Notes: generated by a model not told the origin, from the sequence alone. A stretch of 64,000 nucleotides of DNA from Microbulbifer variabilis (GCF_023716485.1 NZ_CP092418.1:1781001-1845000); one strand, 5' to 3'; positions 25,677 through 34,586 are shown, counted from the stretch's first letter. Numbers and translations: made by a program.

Positions 25677-26078
25677 ATGCCGAAAATACTGAGTGAAGAG
25701 CGGGTTGTTGAATATTCAACAGAGTTCAAAGTTAGAGTGGTAGCTCTCACTAATCAACTGAAAGTAGATGCGACTACTATCGCTAACATTATTGGTTTGC
25801 ATCCAACAATGGTGTATAGATGGCGACAGGAAAGTAGAGAAGGCAAGCTGGTCGAGAAGCCCAGTCGTAGAATAAGTATGACAAAGATAACGAAAACTCA
25901 GTCTCAAACTGATGATAAAGAGATAAAACGTCTTAAAAAGCAGGTTGAGAAATTACAAAAGGAGAATGATTTCCTAAAAAAGTGGGAAATGTACCTGAAA
26001 GATCCAAAGCCGAAAGATTCTCGTTCATATCTCTTAATCGATCAGACTTTGGTGTCAGGTACTTATGTAGATACTTGA
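25677..26078 (+). CDS. IS3-family transposase OrfA
   Basis: 133 residues: helix-turn-helix (VALTNQLKVDATTIANIIGLHPTMVYRWRQES) followed by a leucine zipper-like coiled coil (EIKRLKKQVEKLQKENDFLKK). The slippery heptamer A-AAA-AAG at 25976-25982 lies at the end of the coiled coil and would direct a -1 frameshift into orfB, as in other IS3 elements. Confidence 0.85.
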   Translation: MPKILSEERVVEYSTEFKVRVVALTNQLKVDATTIANIIGLHPTMVYRWRQESREGKLVEKPSRRISMTKITKTQSQTDDKEIKRLKKQVEKLQKENDFLKKWEMYLKDPKPKDSRSYLLIDQTLVSGTYVDT

Positions 26079-26837
26079 ATGTTTCACCCCAGGGGTTTTA
26101 TAAGTGGCTCAACCGCGATGAGAGCACTCAAGAAATAGAAAATAGGCGAATTCTAGCGTGTATCGAAACTATCTATGCGCAGCATGATGGTAATTATGGA
26201 AGTCCAAGAATTTGCGCAGAGCTGAAAGCTAATGGTGAACGAATAAATCACAAACGCGTTGAAGGCCTTATGAGAGAAGCTGGAATCGTGGGGAAAGCTG
26301 GAAGGATCTATCGTCGACGCCCTTTGCCTGGAAATCCTTGCATTAAGATTCAAAACTTACAAAAAGAGCATGGTATGCCGAGTAAACCAGACTCTCAATG
26401 GGCAATGGTAATATTTAGCTGTGATTATTGATCTTTACTCCCGAAAAGTGTTGGGTTGGGAGCTGTCGGATACTCGAACCGTTGAGCTAACACTGTCAGC
26501 TCTAAATAAAGCTGTTCGTCGTAGAAATATAGAATCAGATCTAATATTTCGCAGCGACCGAGGTTCTGAGTACGGTGCTTATGCATACCAAAACCGGCTC
26601 AAAGAGCTGGGTATTGAGTCGAGCATGAATCGTCCAGGGTTTATGAATGACAATGTGTATGTAGAATCATTTTTTCAAACACTGAAAACTGAGAGTTTTA
26701 AAGGGTTTAATTTTGAGTCCGTTGAGGAGCTAAGAACTAACTTAGCTTGGTATCTTGACAGTTACTATAACTTTAAAAGAAGACATGGTTCACTTGGGTT
26801 CAAAAGCCCAGATGAATATGAAAGAATGGCCGCATAA
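25982..26837 (+). pseudogene. IS3-family transposase OrfB, broken
   Basis: Two frames: 25982-26431 carries the N-terminal HTH_21-like part (GFYKWLNRDES, YGSPRICAELKANGERINHKRVEGLMREAGI), and 26421-26837 carries the integrase core (IIDLYSRKVLGWELS, FRSDRGSEYGA, VESFFQTLKTE). Near 26398-26425 the block normally reading W-x-D-ITY is shortened (DSQWAM directly followed by the LAVIIDLYSRK strand in another frame). The first catalytic Asp is therefore deleted and the frame lost; the second Asp and Glu remain. Confidence 0.82.
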
Positions 26838-26859
26838 GATGAATATAAGGTGGCGTCTA

Positions 26860-26927
26860 CTTTAAGGGGGGAGGCTTCGCCTCCGGTCTAGACGCGCTAA
26901 AGCGCGTCGCTGCTTTGGGCGTTAGCT
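26860..26927 (+). other. attC remnant after the IS3 insertion
   Basis: The 3' half of a site survives (GCGCGTCGCTGCTTTGG then GTTAGCT at 26921-26927). The 5' YYTAAC half is missing, so it was probably lost with the insertion. Confidence 0.7.
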
Positions 26928-26963
26928 GCCATTTAGCATTTACTTTTTTTTCAGAGAATTGAA

Positions 26964-27602
26964 ATGGATTGGAACAATATTTTTACGTTTATTGCTGTGG
27001 CAACATTGCTCGTGATTTCTCCTGGGCCTAATGGATTCCTCATAACGAAAACAGTTCCTTTGTCAGGGCATCGAGCTGGTTTGGCCAATATCTCGGGGTT
27101 CGTGGCTGCTTTCTATGTACATGGTACGCTATCTATATTTGGTATATCTATTCTCTTGGTGCAATCTGCAAACGCCTTTCTTGTTTTTAAAATGCTGGGC
27201 GTTGCATATTTAATTTGGCTGGGTTTAAAAGCACTTAGAAATGCTATAAGTAAAAGCATAGCTGCAAATAACTTAGAAGCAGTATTGCAGCAAAAGCCAA
27301 CATCTATAAAAGGGGCTTTTTTTGAAGGCTTTTTAACTAATACACTTAACCCCAAAGTATCAATCTTCTATCTCGCTGCTTTTCCGCAATTTATGCGCGT
27401 AGATGGCAGTGCTTTCAGTGCATACTCTCTTGTTACTGCACACTCACTGGTTAATGTTGTATGGTTTTCGGCTATGGTCTTCACTTTAACCAAGGTAAAA
27501 AATACTACCAGCCACCCTAAATTCAAAACTTGGTTAAACTCTATTACGGGTGTTGTATTTATTGGATTTGGCACTAAATTGGCCTTGGCGAAGAGCAGCT
27601 AA
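26964..27602 (+). CDS. LysE/RhtB-family amino acid exporter (cassette gene)
   Basis: 212 residues with six membrane helices. The family signature VISPGPNGFLITKTVPLSGHRAGLANISG near residues 17-45 and GFLTNTLNPKVSIFYLAAFPQF near 113-134 are clear LysE/RhtB blocks (PGP, NPK). It exports amino acids or homoserine lactone-like compounds. It is larger than most cassette genes here. Start 43 bp after the cassette boundary, with GAGAATTGAA before the ATG. Confidence 0.9.
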   Translation: MDWNNIFTFIAVATLLVISPGPNGFLITKTVPLSGHRAGLANISGFVAAFYVHGTLSIFGISILLVQSANAFLVFKMLGVAYLIWLGLKALRNAISKSIAANNLEAVLQQKPTSIKGAFFEGFLTNTLNPKVSIFYLAAFPQFMRVDGSAFSAYSLVTAHSLVNVVWFSAMVFTLTKVKNTTSHPKFKTWLNSITGVVFIGFGTKLALAKSS

Positions 27603-27696
27603 CAAACCAAGTAAGCGGGACAATTATACGTGGGCTCCCGTCACTCCGTTCCGTATTATGACCCACCTGTTATTGCCCCATCTTGGGTTGTTAGAT
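27597..27696 (+). other. attC site
   Basis: Starts AGCTAAC, ends GTTAGAT; ACAAACCAAG pairs with CTTGGGTTGTTA; TAATACGG-type inner stem is imperfect. Confidence 0.8.
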
Positions 27697-27708
27697 ATAC
27701 ATAAAATC

Positions 27709-28131
27709 ATGGCGACTCTATCAAAAACTAAAGCAAGCTTGAGGTTTATCGGAGATGAATTGTTACCTGACGAAATCAGTGAGTTATTAGGCAGTTAGCC
27801 TACAGCGAAGATGATTAAAGGTGAGCCATTTTCGTGGATGCGTAATGGAAAACCACGCATAGCAAGGTCTGGAATGTGGCGTATTGAAGCTAATGAAGAA
27901 GTGCCAGGTGATTTAGATTCTCAAATATTCGAAATTCTAAATAAGTTGACTCATGATCTAGAAGTTTGGAAAAAACTCGCAGAGAAATATAGTTTAGATT
28001 TATTTTGTGGTCTCTTCATGGAGAGCTCAATGGAGGGTATAAGTATAAGTTCAGAAGCGCTGCTTACGTTGGGGCAGCGTGGAATTGAAGTAGATTTTGA
28101 CATGTATGGCCCGGATGATGAAAATGTATAG
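27709..28131 (+). pseudogene. DUF4279-like cassette gene with an in-frame stop
   Basis: Reading from ATG 27709 gives SLRFIGDELLPDEISELLGS, then TAG at 27796-27798, then PTAKMIKGEPFSW in the same frame to 28131. This matches the DUF4279 pattern (strand, PDEIT-type helix, LLG-x-PT, then a long acidic domain with LDSQIFEILNKL). The stop replaces the residue before the conserved Pro-Thr. Without readthrough only a 29-residue peptide is made. A restart at the ATG 27811 is possible for the distal part (106 residues). Confidence 0.72.
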
Positions 28132-28220
28132 CAAGCGCAAGCGCAAGCACAACTGGCCACTTCGTATCTTGGACTTCCAAATCGCTGCGCAGCTTTACCG
28201 TCTGTCCAGCAGGCATTAGG
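28127..28220 (+). other. Degenerate attC site
   Basis: The ends read GTATAGCAAG and GCATTAGGT instead of GCCTAACAAG and GCGTTAGGT; both core triplets are mutated. Residual complementarity and position between two cassette genes support a decayed site. Confidence 0.55.
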
Positions 28221-28225
28221 TGATC

Positions 28226-28680
28226 ATGAGTGCAGATGGAATAGCCTTAGTCAGCTACATCTTATTTTTAATATCCTGTATCGCCGCGTTGGCAGTTGGG
28301 TTCATTGTTTTTTTCTATATCTTGGAGGTGAACAAGAACATGAAGGAAGGAGGAAAGTGGGGCGAGGAAATGCCGTTTGCAGTTTCTACGCCTTCGTTTT
28401 TCTCGTGCTACGAGCGTTATGTATAAGGCTTATCCATGAAAAGAATCTTTACCTGATGAAAGCCAATAAAGAAGATTGGAGAGCGATCACATTTGCTTTT
28501 TACTCCCTAGTACATAATGACCTAAGAGATTGGGAAAAACTTCCAGATGAATTGAAAAATAGTGATATGGGAGGTTTATGTCAGAAATATATTGATACTA
28601 AAGATATCCGGTATCTAATAGAAGCAGGTGAAATGCTTGCAGGTAAAAACTGGTATACAGCGCTCGGAAGAACATTTTGA
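28226..28680 (+). pseudogene. Last cassette: probable membrane protein gene with frameshift
   Basis: From ATG 28226 the frame gives a membrane helix (GIALVSYILFLISCIAALAVGFIVFFYILEVNK) and ends at 28426. The other frame contributes a second helix-like segment FYAFVFLVLRALCIRLIHEKN from about 28384 and runs to 28680, ending in a soluble part (KEDWRAITFAFYSLVHNDLRDWEKLPDELK). A one-base indel between about 28340 and 28400 would join the two into one ~150-residue protein. Alternatively the second part starts at the ATG 28456 as an independent 74-residue protein. No attC is recognised after it. Confidence 0.5.
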
Positions 28681-28888
28681 GCTTTAAAATAACATAAAAA
28701 AAGAGTTGATGGTCAAGGATTGTTTAGCATTTCATAATCAAGTGTGATTGTGTTGCCTTATGTCTACACATTAAGAAAAAATGCTTCCGATCTGGGTTGA
28801 ACTAAGTACCTCTGGTGGAGGCATTTAATTTAAAACGGTCCATCTCAGTATTCTAGGGCAGGCGTCGCTTTTCAAAGAGTATGTGTTA

Positions 28889-29740
28889 GAAGCTGTTTCA
28901 TAACTTCTTTAGCGTAATTAACATGCAGGCAATATAGAAAAAGCTCTGTATGAAGATAAGTAACGATCCCACCTGATAATTAAACGAGGGTAGTTCCCTA
29001 GCCATGCAAAAGTTCGCTCAACGTTTCCAACGTCGTACATATCTCCTAAGCTTTCTGCCATCTTGTTTCGAAGGTTTTCTTCTATTCCTACGGTGAGGGA
29101 AAATCAGGTCAATTTCACGGCGGGCCAAACTATGGCGTAGTGGATCAGAATCTGCAGCCTTGTCGTACACTAGTCGTCGAATTTTTGTATTTTCATAGGT
29201 AACATCGAGTAGTGGATGTAATAAATTTGCTTCTGCTGGTGAGGTCGAAGTAACGGTGCCTCCCAATGGAATACCTTCGCCATCGACCACCACCATCCAC
29301 TTTGTACCCTTACCTCGCTTAGTTTTTCCGACTTCTGCTCCCCTTTTTTTGCTGAAGCAAAGCTACTATCCGAAAAGACTTCTTCCCAATTAAGCAGGGA
29401 TCTTTGATCGAGCTGTCCGAGAAATTTTCTCCAAGCCTCCAACCAAGCGCCTTGCTCTTCCCAAAACTGAAGCCTTCTCCAGCAAGACTCGGCGAAGGGT
29501 AAGATGGGGGGAGATTCTTGCATCGTGCTCCTGAGCGCAAAATTCACAGGATACCTTCAAAACATGCAGGGTTATCAATGGGTTTGGGACCTCCTTTTCC
29601 ACGTTTTAGCTGGGGAAGGCAAGGCTCAATCAATTTCCACTGAGCGTCGGTTAATTCTGACTTAAATCCACTCACACTTACTGGTCTTATCATTCCATGA
29701 GGTCGCAAGAATAACTGATTTCAAGTTATGAAACAGCTTC
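28889..29740 (-). mobile_element. IS5-family insertion sequence, copy 1 (inactive)
   Basis: 852 bp bounded by imperfect terminal repeats GAAGCTGTTTCATAACTT, flanked by TA duplications (28887-28888 and 29741-29742). It is the same element as the copy at 62701-63554, in opposite orientation. Confidence 0.92.
28925..29690 (-). pseudogene. IS5-family transposase, disrupted
   Basis: Compared with the intact copy at 62767-63545 this reading frame has a Trp codon changed to TGA near 29553 (ILWVLRS becomes IL-stop-ILRS), a one-base deletion near 29480 (CGAGTCTTGCTGG for CGAGTACATGTTGG) and a one-base insertion near 29020 (AAACGTTGAGCG for AAAGTTGAGCG). The DDE blocks remain readable in pieces, for example VVVDGEGIPLGGTVTS. 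Not functional by itself. Confidence 0.88.
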
Positions 29741-30168
29741 TAGACTGTTTTATCAAGTGTAGTAAAAGCAAAGCGCCCCATTTGTACGAAAATAAGGGGG
29801 TTGAATTTTGTGATGCGTCAGTTGAGTAACTTCGCAAATGAAAAGTCAAAGTGTTTGGTCTTGGTAAAATTGTCTCTTGTACTATTTGAAAGTTTGACAA
29901 AGCCAATAAAGTGCTGAGAGCTAGGATATGGTTTACTTGGGTTCAAAATTTGAGGTAATATGAAAAAATTTCCGTATAAACTGAATAAAGGTGGTATCTA
30001 CATTGAAATATCTCTCCCTAAGCTTGCTAGGTGATCTGTTGATGTTTTAAGTTGGTGATCGACAGATATAATTTTTTTATTACATTTAGCTCGTGATTTT
30101 CTTAGTGCAGTTTTAAAAGGTTGAAATTATATGGGAGGGTATTGGATTAAAGTGTTTTCTTGTGAATT
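29741..30168. other. Gap with a remnant of an IS3-family 3' end
   Basis: No gene. Bases 29921-30001 resemble the last 80 bp of the IS3 element at 25644-26859: shared blocks TACTTGGGTTCAAAA, AATATGAAA, CTGAATAAA-like and GGTGGTATCTAC against GGTGGCGTCTAC. It is a degenerated copy of the right end, in the same orientation. Confidence 0.65.
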
Positions 30169-31119
30169 TTGATTTTTATTGATGGATATAGAAAATTGAA
30201 GGTAAAAAGCAGTCGAGGAATATTTCTCAGCATTGTAGCTATGCTCTGTATAGCCGGTATGGATGCAACCGGTAAACTACTTGTTCAAACCTATCCTATT
30301 GTGCAAATTATGGCTGTTCGATTTGCAACTTTTTTTATTATTGTAATGCTTATAGCTTCACTCAAAGGTGATCTCAAGCAGGTTCGAAGTAATATTTGGG
30401 GTACTCAAGTTTTAAGGTCACTTTTACTTGTGGTTGAGGTTACGGTATTTATACTTGCTTTTAGCATGATGCCATTAGCAGATGTCCATGCAATCGCTAC
30501 AATGGCCCCATTGTTCGCTATGCTAATGGCTGGATGGTTTCTTGGGGAGAAGGTAGACCGAAGAAGTTGGATTGCTGTCGCTATTGGCTTTATAGGTGCT
30601 TTGATTATTATTCGCCCTGGATTGGGTATTTTGAGCTGGTATGTTGTTATACCGATCAGTGGAGCCATTTTATGGGCATCCTATCAAGTCCTTTCTCGTC
30701 ATGTCAGCCAATTTGATAGTTCCGCTACAACAGTCTTTTATACGGCCTTTATAGGCCTCATTGTATTTGGTGGACTAGCACCCTTTAACTGGGTAGACCC
30801 AACTTTTATTGGCTGGCAACTATTAATACTTAATGGGCTTTTTGGTGCAATGGGCCATTATTTATTGATTAAAGCTCTTACCTATGCTCGAGCTTCAACT
30901 TTGCAGCCTTTTAACTATACCTTGTTATTTTGGGCGATAGCGATTGGTTTTTTTATCTTTGGCGAATTCCCAGATGGATTTACAATACTTGGGGCGATTA
31001 TAGTCTTGAGTGCTGGTATTTATACATCAGACGCTGGTCGGAGAATGAGTGGTCTTTCATTAATTGCAAGTAAAAAGGAGTTTAATTTTATTCGAAAATT
31101 TTCGAATAAAATTACTTAA
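30169..31119 (+). CDS. EamA/RhaT-family (DMT) transporter
   Basis: 316 residues (TTG at 30169; a TTG at 30196 is equally possible, as no ATG or strong ribosome site is present). Ten membrane helices in two EamA repeats: helices from about 20 to 155 and 160 to 295. FMSMMPLADVHAIATMAPLFAMLMAGWFLGEKVDRRSW-like text (PLADV, GEKV) at the junction of helices 3-5 is typical of EamA. A metabolite exporter of unknown specificity. Weak start signals suggest low expression. Confidence 0.85.
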   Translation: MIFIDGYRKLKVKSSRGIFLSIVAMLCIAGMDATGKLLVQTYPIVQIMAVRFATFFIIVMLIASLKGDLKQVRSNIWGTQVLRSLLLVVEVTVFILAFSMMPLADVHAIATMAPLFAMLMAGWFLGEKVDRRSWIAVAIGFIGALIIIRPGLGILSWYVVIPISGAILWASYQVLSRHVSQFDSSATTVFYTAFIGLIVFGGLAPFNWVDPTFIGWQLLILNGLFGAMGHYLLIKALTYARASTLQPFNYTLLFWAIAIGFFIFGEFPDGFTILGAIIVLSAGIYTSDAGRRMSGLSLIASKKEFNFIRKFSNKIT

Positions 31120-31389
31120 GCTCTAATTGATTGCTTTCTGATTTTATCATGGTCTATGAAGTATGGGGAAGCTTTTGTGAATGTTTCTGGCTTGGAGCAT
31201 TTTAAAGTTCTTGTCTTAACTTTCTAGGGTATTAACTTGGGATGTTCAGTTTGAGGTTGACTATGGTGATTGATGCTAGCCTAATTATCTCTATAGCCTG
31301 CTGTATCTATATCTTTTGTTAGGTTTGATTTTAATAGCAGGATATGCTCTATGAGAAGTCGGTCTTCAATATAAATTTAAGGAGGGAGT

Positions 31390-32565
31390 ATGCATATTCT
31401 TGTTCCTGTCTTTTTTAAGGCGCCGTTAGGTGGGCTTCACTCACATGTGTACGCTCAAGCTAAAGCAATTATCCGTGAAGGATGGCGTTGCACTATATTA
31501 TGTAAGCCTGGCCCTTTCGCACAACAGTGTCGTGATAGTGGTATAGAAATTATTGAGGATGATTTTAGCGATTTATCCAAATCAATTGCTGAAATATCTG
31601 AAAGTTTTAAGTTCGATCTCATTCATGCGCACCCCTTTGCATCCCGGGAGATAGGCCAAGGTATTGCCAAAAACTTAAATATACCCATATTACTTACAGT
31701 CCACGGTAAGTACACTGATACTTTAGTAGATGATTGTGATGAATTCAGCCGTATTTATTGCGTCAGTCTTGGAGTCAGGGATCATCTTGTTAAAAACGGT
31801 ATTAAAAGCCTTCATAAGATTTTTGTGTACCCAAATGCAGTTAACACTGAAGTTTTCTACGCCGGCCATGAAAGTAGATTAGATCGTCTTAAAGAAGTTG
31901 AATGTTTTATTGATAATAATATGATAAAGGGCTGTCGAATAATTATTTTTTCTTGTCGAATGGGGATAGATAAAAAATTTATTTTAAACTGCGTTAAGGA
32001 TGCCTGGATATATCAGGCTAGGTATAAGATAGACTCTTGGCGGTGGATTGTAGCTGGTGATGGCCCTGGAAAAGCTGATTTAGAGCTGGCGGCAAATGAA
32101 CTTAATGAGTATCTTGGCCATAAGTGCATAACGTTTTTAGGTTGGCAGTCGGAGGATAAGCTTAATGCTCTTTATCAATCGGCTGACTTAGTAGTGGCAC
32201 CAGGGCGGAGCGCTCTCGATTGTCTGGCGAGTAATCGGCCGGTAATAGCGATTGGTTCACAGGGCTATATTGGTGCTATAGATGAAGGAAATTGGTATAA
32301 AGGTTCCTATTCAAACTTTGGAGGTGTTGGTGAAAAAGATTATATATCTGGTGAATTGTTTCAGGATATAAATTCTATCATCTATGATGATGAAAAACTT
32401 GATTCGATTGGTAAGTTTGGAAGAAAGCGGGTTTTAGACTCTCATGATCAAAAGTATTGGGATGTGTGGTTGTTAGATCAGTACCGTGAGATTATGGCAT
32501 TATATGATGAAGCTAGATCTCTTTCTTGTGAATTGTTGGAAGAATATAGTGTACCAGATACTTGA
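31390..32565 (+). CDS. Glycosyltransferase family 4-like protein
   Basis: 391 residues, GT-B fold. The N-terminal Rossmann domain has PLGGLHSHVYAQAKAIIREGW and FDLIHAHPFASREIG; the C-terminal domain has GDGPGKADLELAANEL, FLGWQSEDKLNALYQSADLVVAPGRSALDCLASNRPVIAIG, the nucleotide-sugar-binding block of GT4 (normally E-x7-E; here the first acidic position reads APGRSALDCL). A strong AAGGAGGGA ribosome site precedes ATG 31390. It transfers a sugar from an NDP-sugar; acceptor unknown. Not in a polysaccharide cluster, which is unusual. Confidence 0.82.
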   Translation: MHILVPVFFKAPLGGLHSHVYAQAKAIIREGWRCTILCKPGPFAQQCRDSGIEIIEDDFSDLSKSIAEISESFKFDLIHAHPFASREIGQGIAKNLNIPILLTVHGKYTDTLVDDCDEFSRIYCVSLGVRDHLVKNGIKSLHKIFVYPNAVNTEVFYAGHESRLDRLKEVECFIDNNMIKGCRIIIFSCRMGIDKKFILNCVKDAWIYQARYKIDSWRWIVAGDGPGKADLELAANELNEYLGHKCITFLGWQSEDKLNALYQSADLVVAPGRSALDCLASNRPVIAIGSQGYIGAIDEGNWYKGSYSNFGGVGEKDYISGELFQDINSIIYDDEKLDSIGKFGRKRVLDSHDQKYWDVWLLDQYREIMALYDEARSLSCELLEEYSVPDT

Positions 32566-33501
32566 GTATGACTCTGATGATTTGGAAAGGATTAATGTAT
32601 ATCTTATTGCGAGAATAGATCTATGTGATTTGAAATGCTCAGATTTTTACTGATAAAAATTTTCTACGGCATAATAGTTAATTTTAGGAATAGGAAGGGA
32701 GGTTGTGAGGGTTAAACTTTAGTGTTTTGTGGAATAGCTTAAGTGTGATTGATGAGTTTTTGGATGCATTTGCAGTTATTGCTTCTCTAGTACATCTCGT
32801 TGCTCTAATCAGAGCTCAGAAGGAAGGAGTCGAAATTGCTTCTATAGATGGTATTTGTCACGGATAGGGAGGGGGATGCGATATGTCTATGCAAAGGCGA
32901 TAAAAAATTTTGACTCTTTATCTAGTTCAGACACTTTACTAATTGTAGGGTTACATATCGTTTTTTTAAGGTTTGGGAGGAAGCTTTTTTGCAGTAAAAC
33001 CAAATAGAGTGAATTGTATCACTTGGGATTCAATGATTTCTCAATACATATAGTATATTTATTTATGCGACCTTTTAGGGGGATCTGGAAGACTTGCTCC
33101 AATTTTTTTCTCCAGAGTTTCGGGGTGTGTGAACTCAAGAAATTCAATTAATTTTATTTTATCAAGTTCAGCTTGAAAGGGATAATCGTGACCTCGGTTT
33201 TAATTTTTTTATAGGCGCAAAAAAACTGGAATTTTCAGCTCACAAAGAATTACTTCCCCGATTAAATTTTATGCAATTTTGATAGGCTTTTTTTTGCTGT
33301 CCTATTGTAATTCCAATCGAGTATTCAATAGGTCGTGTAAATGAAGTGTTTCTATTTTGTCAAATGGTATAGGGAGTGCCTGGTTACGATAAAGTTTTGC
33401 TGACTTCATATTTGGGCAGTTAATGAGCAGTTAATCCTTAGAGAATCAAAGTTCCATATCATAGATTCAGCTGCTTGCTGAAAAGGATGAAAGCGATCGA
33501 G
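32566..33501. other. Long gene-poor stretch with possible coding relics
   Basis: No intact gene. Two short open stretches look protein-like: 32745-32867 (plus, GTG start, 40 residues, amphipathic helix LDAFAVIASLVHLVALIRAQ) and a 45-codon minus-strand frame ending at 33059 that has no start codon (ELDKIKLIEFLEFTHPETLEKK). Neither has a recognised family; they may be degraded gene ends. Confidence 0.4.
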
Positions 33502-33597
33502 CTATAGCGCAATGACTCGAGCTGAATAGCTCTGTCTAATGAGGGCTTCGATCTGGTATCGCTCTTTCAAGGTCAGCTGTTTGGTGTGGGTTCTCAT
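33502..33597 (-). pseudogene. IS30-family transposase N-terminal remnant
   Basis: ATG at 33597 starts 31 codons, including the block KQLTLKERYQIEALIRQSYSA, then TAG. This is the N-terminal helix-turn-helix of IS30-type transposases (normally QLTLEERYQI-x-L). The rest of the gene and terminal repeats are not recognisable nearby. Confidence 0.65.
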
Positions 33598-33897
33598 GGG
33601 GTTCTTGATTTGTTTGTGTGGAAGTGAATCAGCCTACGGCTAGTTGGACTCCGTTACTATTGCCAAGTGTGTTGGTTATTGTGGGAATCTAGGATTCATG
33701 AATATAAACGAAAGGGAGCATATTAAAATGTATGTATGATATCTGTAGGTGGATGGTATTTATTGTCACTCCCGTAAGTCTCTAGTAGAAGATTTGTTGC
33801 AGTATAAACTGTACCAATCCGTGAAGGATACTTATAGAAATCGTAGGGGGTCCGCTCAACGATTATAATTAGTTCCTTCACGCAAGAAAGGAGGCTA
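33598..33897. other. Intergenic stretch, no gene seen
   Basis: 300 bp between the IS30 remnant and the end of the SDR gene. A 61-codon minus-strand frame that overlaps the SDR stop has no recognised content. Confidence 0.4.
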
Positions 33898-34506
33898 CTA
33901 GGCATCAACGAAGATTACTTCGCCAGTTATAAATCCATCTACAGAACGCTCAAAAGCTTTTCCGACCAAGTGCCCCGGTACGGGCTCAAAGCCTGGCATC
34001 ATGTCACCGTAGACATCCCAGGCTTCTTCCAATACCGTCGGATTAACCGCATTGATTCGAATCCCCCTGGGGAGTTCATAAGCAACGCATTTGACAAAGG
34101 TATCAATTGCTCCACTGGTTGTTGCATCGGCAATTGCCATGGGGATCGGCTTTATGTTTAGAATGCCGGATATTAGCGTAAAGGATCCTTTATCGGCGAT
34201 ATACTCTTGACCTATTCTTACAAGATTGATTTGCCCCATCATCTTGCTCATTACCGTTGTCATCCATTGCTGCTCAGTCATATCGACAAAGTCTGCGTAT
34301 TCACAGAAACCAACGGTGTTTACGACAGCATCGAAGTCACCCACTGTCTCAAACAGTCGTCTGATAGACTCTTCATCAGTAATATCAACCTGATAGTCAC
34401 ATCCCTTGCCCGAGCGACTTGCTGTGATAACCCTGTGGCTGCTTAACCCTGTTAATGCGGCCTGTCCCATTTTACCTTGTGCGCCAATGAGGATAACATT
34501 TTTCAC
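33898..34506 (-). CDS. Short-chain dehydrogenase-like protein, atypical active site
   Basis: 202 residues. NAD(P)-binding GAQGKMG (8-14) and DAVVNTVGF follow the SDR fold, and INAVNPTV is the usual block after the active site. The catalytic YxxxK is not visible: the segment after FTLISGILNIKP reads IADATTSGAIDTF, with Thr/Ser where Tyr and Lys are expected. A subset of short SDR proteins lacks these residues, so it may be a regulator or have altered chemistry. Divergent from a LysR gene, which probably controls it. Confidence 0.82.
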   Translation of the reverse strand: MKNVILIGAQGKMGQAALTGLSSHRVITASRSGKGCDYQVDITDEESIRRLFETVGDFDAVVNTVGFCEYADFVDMTEQQWMTTVMSKMMGQINLVRIGQEYIADKGSFTLISGILNIKPIPMAIADATTSGAIDTFVKCVAYELPRGIRINAVNPTVLEEAWDVYGDMMPGFEPVPGHLVGKAFERSVDGFITGEVIFVDA

Positions 34507-34586
34507 TCTAAGTACCTGTTTTATATGAAGAATTTGCTATTTGCTGCAATGCGATGCTGCTCAATTACTAGGAGAATGCTAGTTTT

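Larger units (their letters stand above)
25644..26859 (+). mobile_element. IS3-family insertion sequence, transposase inactivated
   Basis: Left end TAGACGCCTACCTT and right end ...AAGGTGGCGTCTA form imperfect terminal inverted repeats, length 1216 bp. Inside are the orfA (25677-26078) and orfB frames. No clear target duplication: left flank CATGGAG, right flank CTTTAAG. A 3' end scrap of the same element type is found at 29921-30001. Confidence 0.85.
18216..28680 (+). mobile_element. Integron gene-cassette array without integrase (CALIN-type)
   Basis: About 20 cassettes read in the plus direction. Each starts at a core G-TTRRRY-like triplet and ends with an imperfect inverted-repeat attC that opens with YYTAACAA and closes with GGGCGTTA or similar; 19 attC sites are recognisable. 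Most cassettes carry one small ORF filling the space between sites, with its start 10-30 bp after the boundary and its stop inside or next to the attC. No tyrosine-recombinase integrase gene lies in the window on either side: the left neighbour is DAHP synthase and the right neighbour is an IS5-family copy. Cassettes could be mobilised by an integrase elsewhere in the genome. Confidence 0.88.

Noticed and set aside
25316..25750. 144-residue minus-strand frame across the cassette/IS3 junction
   Set aside because: It spans unrelated sequences joined by the insertion and has no family resemblance.
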